DNA from: Spongiibacter marinus
GTDB taxonomy: Bacteria > Pseudomonadota > Gammaproteobacteria > Pseudomonadales > Spongiibacteraceae
Assembly (NCBI RefSeq): GCF_016906995.1
Contig: NZ_JAFBBD010000008.1
Location: 186,001-250,000, forward strand
Direction of reading: 5' to 3'
DNA: 64,000 nucleotides
Part shown: piece after piece, positions 51,210-60,123 of the stretch
Position numbering within the stretch: position 1 is the first letter of the stretch
Layout: each line of letters begins with the position of its first letter
Translations under genes and position numbers: made by a program
The notes under the pieces: generated by a model
What the model saw: only the letters and a program-made list of their open reading frames with translations
The model's database searches: none
Told to the model about the DNA's origin: nothing

Positions 51210-51683
51210 ATGACGGTAAGTTTGCAATTTGAGCAGGATCTGGAAACGGTATGGAACCGACTTCAAGACCCTGATTTTCGTGTGGAACGCAGTTTAGCGC
51301 TGGGTGAACTCAGCGCCGATTGCGAAATTGAGGATCACGGTGACACGCTTACTGTGCATATGACGCGTGAAGTGACGAGGGAGTTGCCGTCAGTACTGGC
51401 TAAGGTTTTTAACCCGAAGCAAACGCTCAAATTTGTCGAAGAGTGGCAGGCCGATGGTGACGGATGGTCCGGTACCATTCAGATTACCGTAGACGGCCAG
51501 CCGGTGGTGCTGTCTGCAGAAATGTCGCTTCAGCCAAAAGGCAGTGGTTGTGAATACCGCGTCAGCCATCGCTGCAAGGCAAAGATCCCCCTGGTTGGTG
51601 GCAAAGTTGAGAAATTCGTCTTGTCCCAGACCGATAGCGGTGCGGTGGATGAGTTGAACTACCTCAAGTCAGATCTTGGCTAA
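51210..51683 (+). CDS. DUF2505 family protein
   Basis: A 157-residue DUF2505 protein with an SRPBCC-like pattern (MTVSLQFEQDLETVWNRLQDPDFRVERSLALGE, WSGTIQITVDGQPVVLSAEMSL, CEYRVSHRCKAKIPLVGGKVEKF). Function unknown. ATG 51210 is used because GGGAG lies upstream at good spacing; an in-frame ATG at 51198 overlaps that site. It is convergent with dusC, with a seven-base gap and no terminator visible between them. Confidence 0.85.
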   Translation: MTVSLQFEQDLETVWNRLQDPDFRVERSLALGELSADCEIEDHGDTLTVHMTREVTRELPSVLAKVFNPKQTLKFVEEWQADGDGWSGTIQITVDGQPVVLSAEMSLQPKGSGCEYRVSHRCKAKIPLVGGKVEKFVLSQTDSGAVDELNYLKSDLG

Positions 51684-51690
51684 GTCCTTC

Positions 51691-52647
51691 TCAGGCTGCT
51701 TGCTGGCGATCCAGTAATGCAGCCTGCAGATCCTGCGGCGCGCGCAGGCGTTTGATCTCTTCGAATAGCCCTGCGGCCTCTGGGTAGTGGCGGCGCAAAT
51801 ATCCCAGCCACTGTTTCACGGGCCCGCCAACGTGGCGCGGCGCACAGTTGATCAGGCTGTCCTGAAACAGCTCGCGCACCATTGGAAATATCTGCTGCCA
51901 GTCTTTGTCTTGGTAGCCATCGCCAGCCTGCGCGGCTTTAATCGACAGGGCGAGATCTGGGCGCGACAGAATTCCTCTACCCAGCATAATATCGTTGCAG
52001 CCACTGTCATTTAGGCATTTCTCGGCATCTGTAGGGCTCCATATTTCACCGTTCGCGACAATGGGAATTGCGAAACGCTCGCCTGCCGGGGCGATTTCAT
52101 GCCAGTGGGCGGGCGGCGTGTAACCGTCGTCGCGCGTGCGAGCGTGTACTGTCAGCTGCTGGGCACCACCGTCCACAATGGCGGCGACGACATCCAAAAA
52201 GCGGCTGCGGTCGCGGTAACCCAGGCGGATTTTTACGGTCAAAGGACAGTGCTTGGGCAAAGCCGCTCGGATTTCACCCACGATGTTATGGATCAGCTCG
52301 GGCTCGTCCAGCAGCACAGAACCGCCTCGATGGCGATTGACGCATTTAGCTGGACAGCCGAAGTTTAGATCGACGCCCAGTGCGCCCAGCTCCGCCGCGC
52401 GCGCGGCGTTGTCGGCCATCGGTAACGGCTCGCTGCCCAGCAGTTGAACGTACACTGGAACGCCACTGGGGGTTTTGCCGTCGTGTTGCAGTTCAGGGCA
52501 GAGGCGATGGAACACCCTTGGCGGCAGCAGTTGGTTGGTGACGCGAACAAATTCGGTAATACAGCGGTCGATGCCGCCTGCGCTGGCCAGCAGTGCGCGC
52601 ATGCGTGCGTTGACGACACCCTCCATCGGGGCAAGATGAATTTGCAT
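51691..52647 (-). CDS. dusC: tRNA-dihydrouridine(16) synthase DusC
   Basis: A 318-residue flavin enzyme. The start MQIHLAPMEGVVNARMRALL and the catalytic cysteine motif LNFGCPAKCVNRHRGGSVLL are typical. C-terminal features (ILSRPDLALSIKAAQ, HVGGPVKQWLGYLRRHYPEA) favour DusC over DusA/DusB. It reduces U16 in tRNA. It is divergent from the GspC-like gene at 52.7 kb. Confidence 0.93.
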   Translation of the reverse strand: MQIHLAPMEGVVNARMRALLASAGGIDRCITEFVRVTNQLLPPRVFHRLCPELQHDGKTPSGVPVYVQLLGSEPLPMADNAARAAELGALGVDLNFGCPAKCVNRHRGGSVLLDEPELIHNIVGEIRAALPKHCPLTVKIRLGYRDRSRFLDVVAAIVDGGAQQLTVHARTRDDGYTPPAHWHEIAPAGERFAIPIVANGEIWSPTDAEKCLNDSGCNDIMLGRGILSRPDLALSIKAAQAGDGYQDKDWQQIFPMVRELFQDSLINCAPRHVGGPVKQWLGYLRRHYPEAAGLFEEIKRLRAPQDLQAALLDRQQAA

Positions 52648-52732
52648 GGCGTGGATGCTCTGAGAAACGTAAAATAGGCGATCAATGTCGGCGCATTATA
52701 GCGAGCTTGCCGGCATCTTTGGGGAATTTACC

Positions 52733-53545
52733 ATGGCAGTGACTAAACGTTCCGGCATATTGTCGATATTGCTACTGGCCGTTATAGCTGGCGTAGTGCT
52801 GGCTGTGGTTCAGGCCTACTCGATAGCGCCGGATGCCGAGGCGCTGGCCGAAGAGTCAGAAATCTTTAACGCCGACGACGCGCAGTGGTTTGGTGAGGAG
52901 CCCGAGACCCGCAGAGTCGTCGTGGGTTTGGCCGTACAACAAGCGCAGGGGGTCGAACAGGCCCTGGTTGCGGTTGACGGGCAGGAGCGCTTTGTGCGGT
53001 CGGGTGATACCTTGGCGGCGCCCTGCCTGCGCGTTGCAGAAATTCTGGACGCGAGCCTCCTGCTGGACAGTTGTGGGGCGTATCAATTGTTGCCCATTGG
53101 CGGCGGTGGCTTCCACTATAAGCCGCTGGCGACTGGCAGGCCCCAGCCAGCAGCGAGGGTGGAGACCGTTGATCTGCGTGGCAACAATGCTGTCACCACA
53201 TTGGTTGCTGAATACCTTGAGCGCTTGTATACCTCGCCACTGTCGCTGCGCGGGGCGGTGAAAGTAGAGCGTAAGAAGTCGGACTCCGGTGAGCGGGAGT
53301 ACTACCTTTACCCGGGCAAAGATGAACGCCTTTTTTCCCAGCTGCCGCTTCGTAGCGGCGATCGCTTGCACGCCGTCAATGGCATTGCGCTGAGCGATAG
53401 CGAGGCGTTGAGCGACTTGTATGAGCGTCTCGACGAGGTGGAGGCGATCACCATTACTTTGGCGCAGAAGCAACAGAGCACCAAGATAGTATTAGTGTCC
53501 TTGCCAGCGACCGTTCAGGCAATGATTCGCCTCGCAGCCGAGTAG
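52733..53545 (+). CDS. Orphan GspC-like protein (HR domain plus PDZ)
   Basis: A 270-residue single-pass inner-membrane protein (membrane segment about 10-29, SILLLAVIAGVVLAVVQAY). Residues about 65-125 resemble the homology region of type II secretion protein GspC (VVVGLAVQQAQGVEQALVAVDGQERFVRSGDTL). The C-terminus (about 200-255) resembles a PDZ domain (LPLRSGDRLHAVNGIALSDSEALSDLYERLDEVEAITITL). A full GspC is encoded 1.6 kb downstream, so this is an extra one. It may assist or regulate the secretion system, or serve another exporter. ATG 52733 is chosen because the membrane segment follows. Confidence 0.7.
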   Translation: MAVTKRSGILSILLLAVIAGVVLAVVQAYSIAPDAEALAEESEIFNADDAQWFGEEPETRRVVVGLAVQQAQGVEQALVAVDGQERFVRSGDTLAAPCLRVAEILDASLLLDSCGAYQLLPIGGGGFHYKPLATGRPQPAARVETVDLRGNNAVTTLVAEYLERLYTSPLSLRGAVKVERKKSDSGEREYYLYPGKDERLFSQLPLRSGDRLHAVNGIALSDSEALSDLYERLDEVEAITITLAQKQQSTKIVLVSLPATVQAMIRLAAE

Positions 53546-53682
53546 TTGCTTCGCAGAATTCAGTGCGCATTTTCTTGCGAAATGATTGACTTTCCTTAAT
53601 ATTTTGTCGGCCTCTCGGGTAGTATACTGAGCCAAACAATAGCGGCGACTCAGCTGCCCCGCAGCACTGTACGGAGAGAACG

Positions 53683-53856
53683 ATGAGCGACTATAAAAAA
53701 TGGGAATGTGTTATCTGTGGCTTCATTTATGATGAGGCAGAGGGTATTCCCGATGACGGTATTCCCGCTGGCACACGCTGGGACGATGTTCCCGAGGACT
53801 GGGAGTGCCCCGATTGTGGTATTAGTAAGTTCGACTTCGATATGGTTGAGGCTTAG
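53683..53856 (+). CDS. Rubredoxin
   Basis: A complete 57-residue rubredoxin. The iron ligands are two CxxC pairs, Cys9/Cys12 in [12 protein letters not shown] and Cys42/Cys45 in [13 protein letters not shown], with the usual [15 protein letters not shown] between. ACGGAGAGAACG precedes the ATG, and a TATACT-type -10 lies at 53623-53628. Rubredoxins carry single electrons; in related bacteria partners include alkane hydroxylases and rubredoxin reductases, none of which is in this window. Confidence 0.96.
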   Translation: MSDYKKWECVICGFIYDEAEGIPDDGIPAGTRWDDVPEDWECPDCGISKFDFDMVEA

Positions 53857-53874
53857 CCACCTGCATCACCGACA

Positions 53875-53908
53875 CTGCACTCTGCCGCTGATTTTCAGCA
53901 GAGTGCAG
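53875..53908 (+). terminator. Hairpin after the rubredoxin gene
   Basis: CTGCACTCTGC (53875-53885) pairs with GCAGAGTGCAG (53898-53908), 18 bases after the stop codon. There is no U-tract, so it is at best a weak or factor-assisted terminator. Confidence 0.5.
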
Positions 53909-53977
53909 CACCCCTCAAAAATTACCTTCCACTGTGCGCCTCGCACATTGCCTCTGTTACACTAGGCCGGATTTGGC

Positions 53978-53992
53978 GCAAAAGCGTCGTTC
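53978..53992 (+). repeat. 15-bp direct repeat, left copy (right copy at 54280-54294)
   Basis: GCAAAAGCGTCGTTC occurs here and again at 54280-54294, flanking the DUF3012 lipoprotein gene. The copies are identical over 15 bases and 302 bases apart. No transposase or integrase is associated. Confidence 0.7.
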
Positions 53993-54016
53993 AACTGTCC
54001 AAGACCAGAGGTAACT

Positions 54017-54184
54017 ATGCAAATGATAAAAAAAGCCTTGTTATTATCTTCACTGTTGTTGGCGGCCGCCTGTGCTCCCGAAGTGGGTTCCGAGGCATGG
54101 TGCGCGGCGATGAAGGAAAAGCCCAAAGGTGATTGGAGCGTCAACGAAGCAAGCGACTACACCAAACACTGCGTATTTAAATAG
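54017..54184 (+). CDS. Small DUF3012 lipoprotein
   Basis: A 55-residue protein with a lipoprotein signal peptide (MQMIKKALLLSSLLLAAAC, lipobox LAAAC at residues 15-19) and a short mature part with two further cysteines (EAWCAAMKEKPKGDW, TKHCVF). This fits DUF3012, small outer-membrane-type lipoproteins of unknown function. AGAGGT precedes the ATG. It lies between rubredoxin and gspC on the same strand, but a hairpin follows it (54202-54223), so it is probably not in the secretion operon. Confidence 0.85.
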   Translation: MQMIKKALLLSSLLLAAACAPEVGSEAWCAAMKEKPKGDWSVNEASDYTKHCVFK

Positions 54185-54201
54185 TGATAAGCCTGTCCGG
54201 G

Positions 54202-54223
54202 CCGGGTAGCTTTGCCCGGTTTT
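54202..54223 (+). terminator. Intrinsic terminator after the DUF3012 gene
   Basis: CCGGG (54202-54206) pairs with CCCGG (54215-54219) around an eight-base loop, followed by TTTT, 17 bases after the stop codon. The stem is short but GC-rich. Confidence 0.55.
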
Positions 54224-54279
54224 GATGACGGTTTGATGAAAAGGGCATTGCAAGCCTGGCTGACTCCGGCTAAAACCTT

Positions 54280-54294
54280 GCAAAAGCGTCGTTC
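54280..54294 (+). repeat. 15-bp direct repeat, right copy (left copy at 53978-53992)
   Basis: Second copy of GCAAAAGCGTCGTTC, lying 74 bases before the gspC start, probably in its promoter region. Confidence 0.7.
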
Positions 54295-54367
54295 GTGGTA
54301 AGAAAAATGTCACACTGTTTCTCTACTATGCGTCGCTTAGCTACAACGGTAGGGATGATGTACAACT

Positions 54368-55246
54368 GTGGATAAATTGGCGGTAGTAAAAATTTTGCGT
54401 AGCTCCCAGTTGCGCTCCGCCATCAGCGCCTTGCTTTTAGTGTTGTTGATTGTGTTGCTGACCGAGCTATTTTGGAGTGTCGCCAGCATCTTGCGCACGC
54501 CAACGTTGCCCCCGGCCAGCGTTGCCACGGTTGATGTTGCGACAGGCAATGGCCCTGACTACAGTGTCCAGTCTTTGCTAGCCGTCCCCCTGTTTGGCGA
54601 GCCACCCAAGGCGGCGGTGGATGAACAGACGATCCAGAAGGATATCAAGCGCAGCCGTCTGAAAATTACCGTGCTTGGCGTTGTTGCCGGCAGCAAAGAC
54701 AGTGGCGTGGCGATTCTGCGCCACGGCAGCAAGACTAAAGCCTACGGTGTGGGGGAAAAGATAGAAGTGGCTGGGGCCGTGAAACTGTTGGCGGTAATGC
54801 CTGACCACATTGTGATTGAGAACAACCGCAAGCAGGAAAAAATTGAACTGCAAAAACGCCGCGTGAGCCAGGGGATTAGCGCAACAGCCACTCCCTCAGC
54901 GGCGAACGGCGATGTGATCGACCTGAATCGTGCTGAAATTCGCGATCTTATCGGCGACCCGCGGCAGACAATTCAAAATAGCCCGCTGCGTTTGGCGCGC
55001 TTTTTTGCCGCGAGCCCGGTAATGGAGGGCGAGCAGCTGATTGGCTACGAGATGAAACCGGGGCGCGATCCACGCCTTTTTAAACTGCTTGATTTGAAGC
55101 CAGGCGATGTCGTTTTATCGGTGAATGGCCAGTCGTTGTCGGAGTTGCCGACTACCGAATTAATGAAGCTGATGGAAACCACGCAATCCTTCGAGCTGCT
55201 TGTGCAGCGCAACAATACGATTTTGAGTAAAAGATTGGATATATGA
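54368..55246 (+). CDS. gspC: GspC, type II secretion inner-membrane component
   Basis: A 292-residue protein with one membrane segment (about 19-40), an HR domain (about 68-150, LLAVPLFGEPPKAAVDEQTIQ, LKITVLGVVAGSKDSGVAILRHG) and a C-terminal PDZ domain (about 210-285, RLFKLLDLKPGDVVLSVNGQSL). GspC links the inner-membrane platform to the outer-membrane secretin GspD and helps choose substrates. It starts with GTG and overlaps gspD by ATGA, and it opens the gsp operon. Confidence 0.93.
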   Translation: MDKLAVVKILRSSQLRSAISALLLVLLIVLLTELFWSVASILRTPTLPPASVATVDVATGNGPDYSVQSLLAVPLFGEPPKAAVDEQTIQKDIKRSRLKITVLGVVAGSKDSGVAILRHGSKTKAYGVGEKIEVAGAVKLLAVMPDHIVIENNRKQEKIELQKRRVSQGISATATPSAANGDVIDLNRAEIRDLIGDPRQTIQNSPLRLARFFAASPVMEGEQLIGYEMKPGRDPRLFKLLDLKPGDVVLSVNGQSLSELPTTELMKLMETTQSFELLVQRNNTILSKRLDI

Positions 55247-57429
55247 AAACTTTTCTCCTGAGCCTATCACTGCTGGTGGTACTGGCCGCGCCGCTGCAAG
55301 CCGCTTATGCCGAACGCTTCGAACTCGACATGCAAAATGTGGATATCGGTGAATTTATCGACACGGTTGCCAAATTGACGGGCAAAACCATTGTTGTAGA
55401 CAGCCGAGTGAAGGGCAAGGTCAGCGTTCAGAGCCACAGAAAACTCGACGCCGATGAACTGTATCAAATCTTCCTGCTGCAGCTCGGGGTAGAGGGTTAC
55501 TCTGCGGTCGAGGCCGGCGACGGTGTGCTCAAAGTTATTCCAAATCAAGCGGCGAAAATAGAAGGCATTGAGGTTCAGCGTTCCTCCGCCGCAGTGGGTC
55601 GCAGTGAGTCCATCATTACCCGCATCGCGCAGCTGCAAAATGCGGATTCCGACGAGCTGGTGAAGTCATTACGGCCGCTTGTCGACAATAAAGTCGGGGT
55701 AATCACCAGTTACTCCGATGCCAATATCATCTTGATTACCGATCGCGAATCCAATGTTCGCCGTTTGATGTCGATCATCTCGGCCGTTAACTCTGTCGAC
55801 TCCCAGTTGATGGAGACCGTGGTGTTGCGTAATTCGTCGGCGGAAGAGGTGGAGCGCGTTTTAAACAAAGTGCTGTCGCAACAAACGCGCAAACGGGGAT
55901 CATCCAAACCTGTTGTCGCGGCGGACCCACGGACGAATACGCTTATTCTGTTTGGTGACGACGAGGCGCGTAGTTACTTGCGCCGGCTTGTCGCTGACCT
56001 GGATAGCGAGGTGTCCAGCCAATCAAATATCCGCGTTAAGTACCTGAAGTACGCCAAAGCGGAGGAACTGGCAAAAGTTCTGAAAAGCATAAGCGACACC
56101 ATTGTTAAAGATGAGCAAAGCGCGGGCCGAAATGCGGCGCCGGGCGTGTCTTCGTCAATTAACATTGAAGCCCACGAGCAGACGAACTCCATCGTCATGT
56201 CGGGTAGCCCACATATTATCTCTGACTTGGAAAAAATCATTCGCGACCTGGATATCCGTCGTGCCCAGGTGTTGGTCGAAGCCATCATTATTGAAGTGAC
56301 GGACAGCAAGGCCAAAGAGTTAGGCGTGCAGTGGTTGTTCAGAGGGTCTCAAGAGGGCAGCACACCCGCAGGCGGCATTAATTTCGGCGGCGGTGCATCC
56401 GGTACCAGCGGCACACCGGGAATCATTAGTCTGTTGGCTGGCAGCGATGCTGCGGCGGCAGCGGCATCGACGGTCAAGGGCGCTGCCATCGGTCTTGGGA
56501 AACTGTCGGATGGCTTTAGCTTCGCTACCCTGGTCTCGGCGTTGGCGAGTGACTCGGAGTCAAATATTCTCTCTACGCCCAGCCTGCTCACCTTGGACAA
56601 CGAAGAGGCGTCTATTCTGGTGGGGCAGGAAATTCCGGTGATCACTGGTTCAACTGCCAGCTCCACAAATACCAATCCTTTCCAGACCATCGAGCGGCAA
56701 GAGGTGGGGACTAAGCTCCTGATGACGCCGCAGATTAACGATGGCGATGCTGTGCAAATGACCATCGAACAGGAGGTCTCCTCGCTCAGCCCGGCAACCA
56801 ATGCCGCCGATGTTATTACCAATAAGCGCACCATAAAAACGACAGTACTGGTGAACGACGGCGCAACAATTGTGCTGGGCGGCCTTATTGATGATCAGGT
56901 CAATGAGCAGACGGCGAAGGTGCCGTTGTTGGGCGATATCCCCCTGTTGGGCAGATTGTTTCGCGCGGACAACACCAGCATGTCCAAGCGCAATTTGATG
57001 GTGTTTATCCGGCCAACGATCGTCCGTGACCAGGCAACACTCTCTGAACTCAGTGGCAGAAAGTACAACTTTATTCGCACCGAGCAGTTAGCTAAAGCTG
57101 CATCCGGTATTTCCTTGTTCCCATTCACCGAGCTATCGGTGTTACCAGAATGGTCCGGCCTGGAGCCGTCGCCGGTAGATTTACTGCCCCGCGAAACCCT
57201 GGCTGAGCCGCCGGTTAAGGCATCGCCAGCCGCCGACACTGAACCGGCACCGCAGAATGCACCAGCGCCGCAACCACCGGCGCAGCAGGGCGCCGCTGCC
57301 AGCCCGGCAGAGGAAGCGCCGGTTACGGCCGAGCCCATAGAGTGGCGCAAGGACGAATGCAGTCGCCGGGTACGCGCTGGCTCGAAGATGCCGCGCCGCT
57401 GCGACGGCGCTGAGGATGGCCAAGCCTGA
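55243..57429 (+). CDS. gspD: GspD, type II secretion secretin
   Basis: A 728-residue outer-membrane secretin. After a signal peptide (about 1-23) comes the N0 domain (RFELDMQNVDIGEFIDTVAKLTGKTI), repeated N1-N3 modules, and the secretin channel domain (about 340-610) ending VPLLGDIPLLGRLFR and NLMVFIRPTIV. The last 90 residues are a Pro/Ala-rich linker and a basic tail with two cysteines (KDECSRRVRAGSKMPRRCDG), an unusual ending where pilotin-binding S-domains normally sit. It forms the multimeric pore through which folded proteins exit. Confidence 0.95.
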   Translation: MKTFLLSLSLLVVLAAPLQAAYAERFELDMQNVDIGEFIDTVAKLTGKTIVVDSRVKGKVSVQSHRKLDADELYQIFLLQLGVEGYSAVEAGDGVLKVIPNQAAKIEGIEVQRSSAAVGRSESIITRIAQLQNADSDELVKSLRPLVDNKVGVITSYSDANIILITDRESNVRRLMSIISAVNSVDSQLMETVVLRNSSAEEVERVLNKVLSQQTRKRGSSKPVVAADPRTNTLILFGDDEARSYLRRLVADLDSEVSSQSNIRVKYLKYAKAEELAKVLKSISDTIVKDEQSAGRNAAPGVSSSINIEAHEQTNSIVMSGSPHIISDLEKIIRDLDIRRAQVLVEAIIIEVTDSKAKELGVQWLFRGSQEGSTPAGGINFGGGASGTSGTPGIISLLAGSDAAAAAASTVKGAAIGLGKLSDGFSFATLVSALASDSESNILSTPSLLTLDNEEASILVGQEIPVITGSTASSTNTNPFQTIERQEVGTKLLMTPQINDGDAVQMTIEQEVSSLSPATNAADVITNKRTIKTTVLVNDGATIVLGGLIDDQVNEQTAKVPLLGDIPLLGRLFRADNTSMSKRNLMVFIRPTIVRDQATLSELSGRKYNFIRTEQLAKAASGISLFPFTELSVLPEWSGLEPSPVDLLPRETLAEPPVKASPAADTEPAPQNAPAPQPPAQQGAAASPAEEAPVTAEPIEWRKDECSRRVRAGSKMPRRCDGAEDGQA

Positions 57430-58910
57430 TGTCGCGCCCGTTAAGTTACGCTTTTGCACGCACTAATCGCCTGTTGGTGGAGGACGGCGAGCACGGCCCT
57501 CAGGTGCTGGTTTGCCGCACCACGCCAGCGTCTGCCTTAGCAGAGGTTCAGCGCGCACTGAATACGTCTTTTTCAATGGCGCTATGTGATGAGGACGCGC
57601 TGCAAGAGAAGATTAACGAGGCTTTTCAGCGCCAGCAGGGCGATGCGATGTCGGCGATGGGCGATATCAGCGACGAAGTGGACCTTGACCGCTTGGCTGA
57701 GGAGATCCCCGAGTCTCAGGATCTGTTGGACGCGCAGGATGACGCCCCTGTTATCCGCCTGATTAATGCCTTGTTCGGTGAAGCGCTAAAGCGCGACGCT
57801 TCCGATATTCATATTGAAACCTACGAGAAAACCATGTCGGTTCGCTTGCGAGTGGACGGCATTCTGCAAGAAGTATTAACGCCCAACCGCCGCCTCGCGC
57901 CCTTGCTGGTGTCGCGCATAAAGGTGATGTCTCGCCTCGATATTGCGGAAAAGCGGGTGCCCCAGGATGGTCGTGTGTCACTGCGGATCGCCGGTCGTTC
58001 GGTGGACGTGCGGGTGTCGACCATTCCATCGAATTACGGCGAGCGTGTGGTGATGCGCCTGCTGGATAAACAGGCTGCGCGAATCGATCTATCTCATCTG
58101 GGTATGCCCGAGAGAACGCTGGCGAAACTGACCGACCTGTTGCATCAGCCCAACGGTATTATCCTGGTGACCGGGCCGACCGGCTCCGGTAAAACCACCA
58201 CGCTTTATGCTGGGTTGATGGCCTTGAACGACCGCAAGCGGAATATTCTCACCGTGGAAGACCCGGTAGAGTACGACATTGAAGGAATCGGTCAGACGCA
58301 AGTGCATGCCAAAGTGGGTATGACCTTCGCGAGGGGCCTGCGGGCGATTCTTCGCCAGGACCCTGATGTTGTGATGGTCGGCGAGATACGCGACCAAGAG
58401 ACGGCCGAAATTGCCGTACAGGCATCGTTAACCGGGCACATGGTGTTATCGACCCTGCACACCAACACCGCCATCGGCGCCATTACGCGTCTGGTCGACA
58501 TCGGTGTAGAACCATACTTGATTGCGTCGAGCTTAAAAGGTGTATTGGCACAGCGCCTGGTGCGTCGTTTGTGTCAGTCCTGCCGCCAGCCAATAACGCT
58601 GGATGCGACGGAAGCGCGCCTGCTGGGCGATACCCAGTTAGAGGGTCAGCAAGCCTACAATGCCGGTGGCTGCGAAGCGTGCCAGCACTCTGGTTATCGC
58701 GGTCGCCAGGGCGTCTATGAATTGTTGGTGATCGACAGGGAACTGGCGGAAATGATCCACAATCGCGCCGGCGAGCAGGAGATTCAGCGCTATGCCAGTG
58801 CCCGAATGACAACGCTGATGTCAGAGGGGCGGCGGCTGGTACTCGAAGGCCAAACGAGCCTCGACGAATTGTTGCGCAGCGTTCGCGAGGGTGCCGATGC
58901 CGGCCTTTGA
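57429..58910 (+). CDS. gspE: GspE, type II secretion ATPase
   Basis: A 493-residue secretion ATPase. An N-terminal domain (about 1-95) is followed by the ATPase core: Walker A GPTGSGKTTTLYAG (about 248-261), Asp box ILTVEDPVEYDIEGIGQTQV, Walker B (DPDVVMVGEIRDQETAEIA) and His box. The four-cysteine zinc module CQSC...CEAC (about 382-420) is typical of GspE. It powers pseudopilus assembly from the cytoplasm. It overlaps gspD by TGATG. Confidence 0.96.
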   Translation: MSRPLSYAFARTNRLLVEDGEHGPQVLVCRTTPASALAEVQRALNTSFSMALCDEDALQEKINEAFQRQQGDAMSAMGDISDEVDLDRLAEEIPESQDLLDAQDDAPVIRLINALFGEALKRDASDIHIETYEKTMSVRLRVDGILQEVLTPNRRLAPLLVSRIKVMSRLDIAEKRVPQDGRVSLRIAGRSVDVRVSTIPSNYGERVVMRLLDKQAARIDLSHLGMPERTLAKLTDLLHQPNGIILVTGPTGSGKTTTLYAGLMALNDRKRNILTVEDPVEYDIEGIGQTQVHAKVGMTFARGLRAILRQDPDVVMVGEIRDQETAEIAVQASLTGHMVLSTLHTNTAIGAITRLVDIGVEPYLIASSLKGVLAQRLVRRLCQSCRQPITLDATEARLLGDTQLEGQQAYNAGGCEACQHSGYRGRQGVYELLVIDRELAEMIHNRAGEQEIQRYASARMTTLMSEGRRLVLEGQTSLDELLRSVREGADAGL

Positions 58911-60114
58911 GTACCGAGCACTCGACGCTGGCGGCGCCAGTCGCAAGGGCATCGTCGAAGCCGATTCGATCCGCATGGCAAGGCAAGCCCTGCGGGATCA
59001 GCAGTTATTTCCGGTAGAAGTAAAAGCCACGCGCGATAAATCTTCCGGTAAGGGTGGCCTGTCGTTGTCGCGGCCGCGCATCGGTATTGCCGATCTGGCG
59101 CTGTTCACCCGCCACTTAGCAACACTGATACATTCCGGAATACCGGTCGAAGAGGCCTTGGCGGCAACGGCAAAGCACAGTCGCAAAGAGGCGCTCAAGC
59201 GTATAATTCTGGAATTGCGTTCGCGGGTATTGGAGGGGCACTCGCTCGCCGATGGACTGAACGATCACCCCCACGTGTTTAGTTCTGTTTACCGTGCACT
59301 GGTCAGCTCTGGCGAAAAATCCGGTGATTTGGCAGAGGTGTTAAATCAGCTTGCAGAATACACCGAAGACAGCCAAAAGCTGCGGGGAGTGATTGTGCAG
59401 GCGGCGCTCTATCCCGTGGTATTGTGTTTTGTCGCCATCGGCGTCATTACCGCGCTAATGACCTATGTTGTTCCAAAGGTCACCGCGCAGTTTGAACACT
59501 ACGATCAGACGCTGCCGTTTTTAACACGGGCACTGATTAGCATCAGCGACGGCCTCGCCAGCTACTGGTATGTGATGATTCTTGCGATAGCGGCCGTCGC
59601 GTCGGGCGTTTATCTATGGATGCGCGATCCGCAACGGCGCTTGCGAGCTCATCGCTGGGTATTGAAGGTGCCGCTTTGGGGATTGCTGATGCTGGAGCTG
59701 GACGCGGCGCGCATGCTGCGTACGCTGGCGATTTTGCTGTCGTCGGGGGTACCGTTTTTGGAAACGCTGAAAGTGGCCTGTGCAACGCTGGGCAATGAGC
59801 ATTTAAAACAAAGCATGGATCGCGTGCGCGAGCAGGTGCGCGAGGGCAAGAGCTTTAGCCGGTGTTTACAGGATGAAGCGGAATTGCCTCCAATGGCGGT
59901 GTATATGATCGCCAGTGGCGAATCCAGTGGCGAGTTGGAGCAGATGGTTCAGCGCGCCGCCGCCAACCTGGAGCGCGAGCTTCAGGCTCGTGTGCAAATG
60001 TTTGTCAGCCTTTTTGAACCCCTGTTAATCGTGGTTTTGGGGCTGGTAGTCTTAGCGATCGTGTTGGCAATTCTGCTGCCGATACTGCAATTGAATAACC
60101 TTACTCAGTTTTAG
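58897..60114 (+). CDS. gspF: GspF, type II secretion platform protein
   Basis: A 405-residue polytopic protein. The start MPAFEYRALDAGGASRKGIVEADS is typical, with two repeated GspF domains (for example LALFTRHLATLIHSGIPVEEAL and ARMLRTLAILLSSGVPFLETL) and three membrane segments. It is the inner-membrane platform that meets GspE. ATG 58897 lies inside gspE, two codons after an in-frame GTG. Confidence 0.95.
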   Translation: MPAFEYRALDAGGASRKGIVEADSIRMARQALRDQQLFPVEVKATRDKSSGKGGLSLSRPRIGIADLALFTRHLATLIHSGIPVEEALAATAKHSRKEALKRIILELRSRVLEGHSLADGLNDHPHVFSSVYRALVSSGEKSGDLAEVLNQLAEYTEDSQKLRGVIVQAALYPVVLCFVAIGVITALMTYVVPKVTAQFEHYDQTLPFLTRALISISDGLASYWYVMILAIAAVASGVYLWMRDPQRRLRAHRWVLKVPLWGLLMLELDAARMLRTLAILLSSGVPFLETLKVACATLGNEHLKQSMDRVREQVREGKSFSRCLQDEAELPPMAVYMIASGESSGELEQMVQRAAANLERELQARVQMFVSLFEPLLIVVLGLVVLAIVLAILLPILQLNNLTQF

Positions 60115-60123
60115 GAGGTCGAC

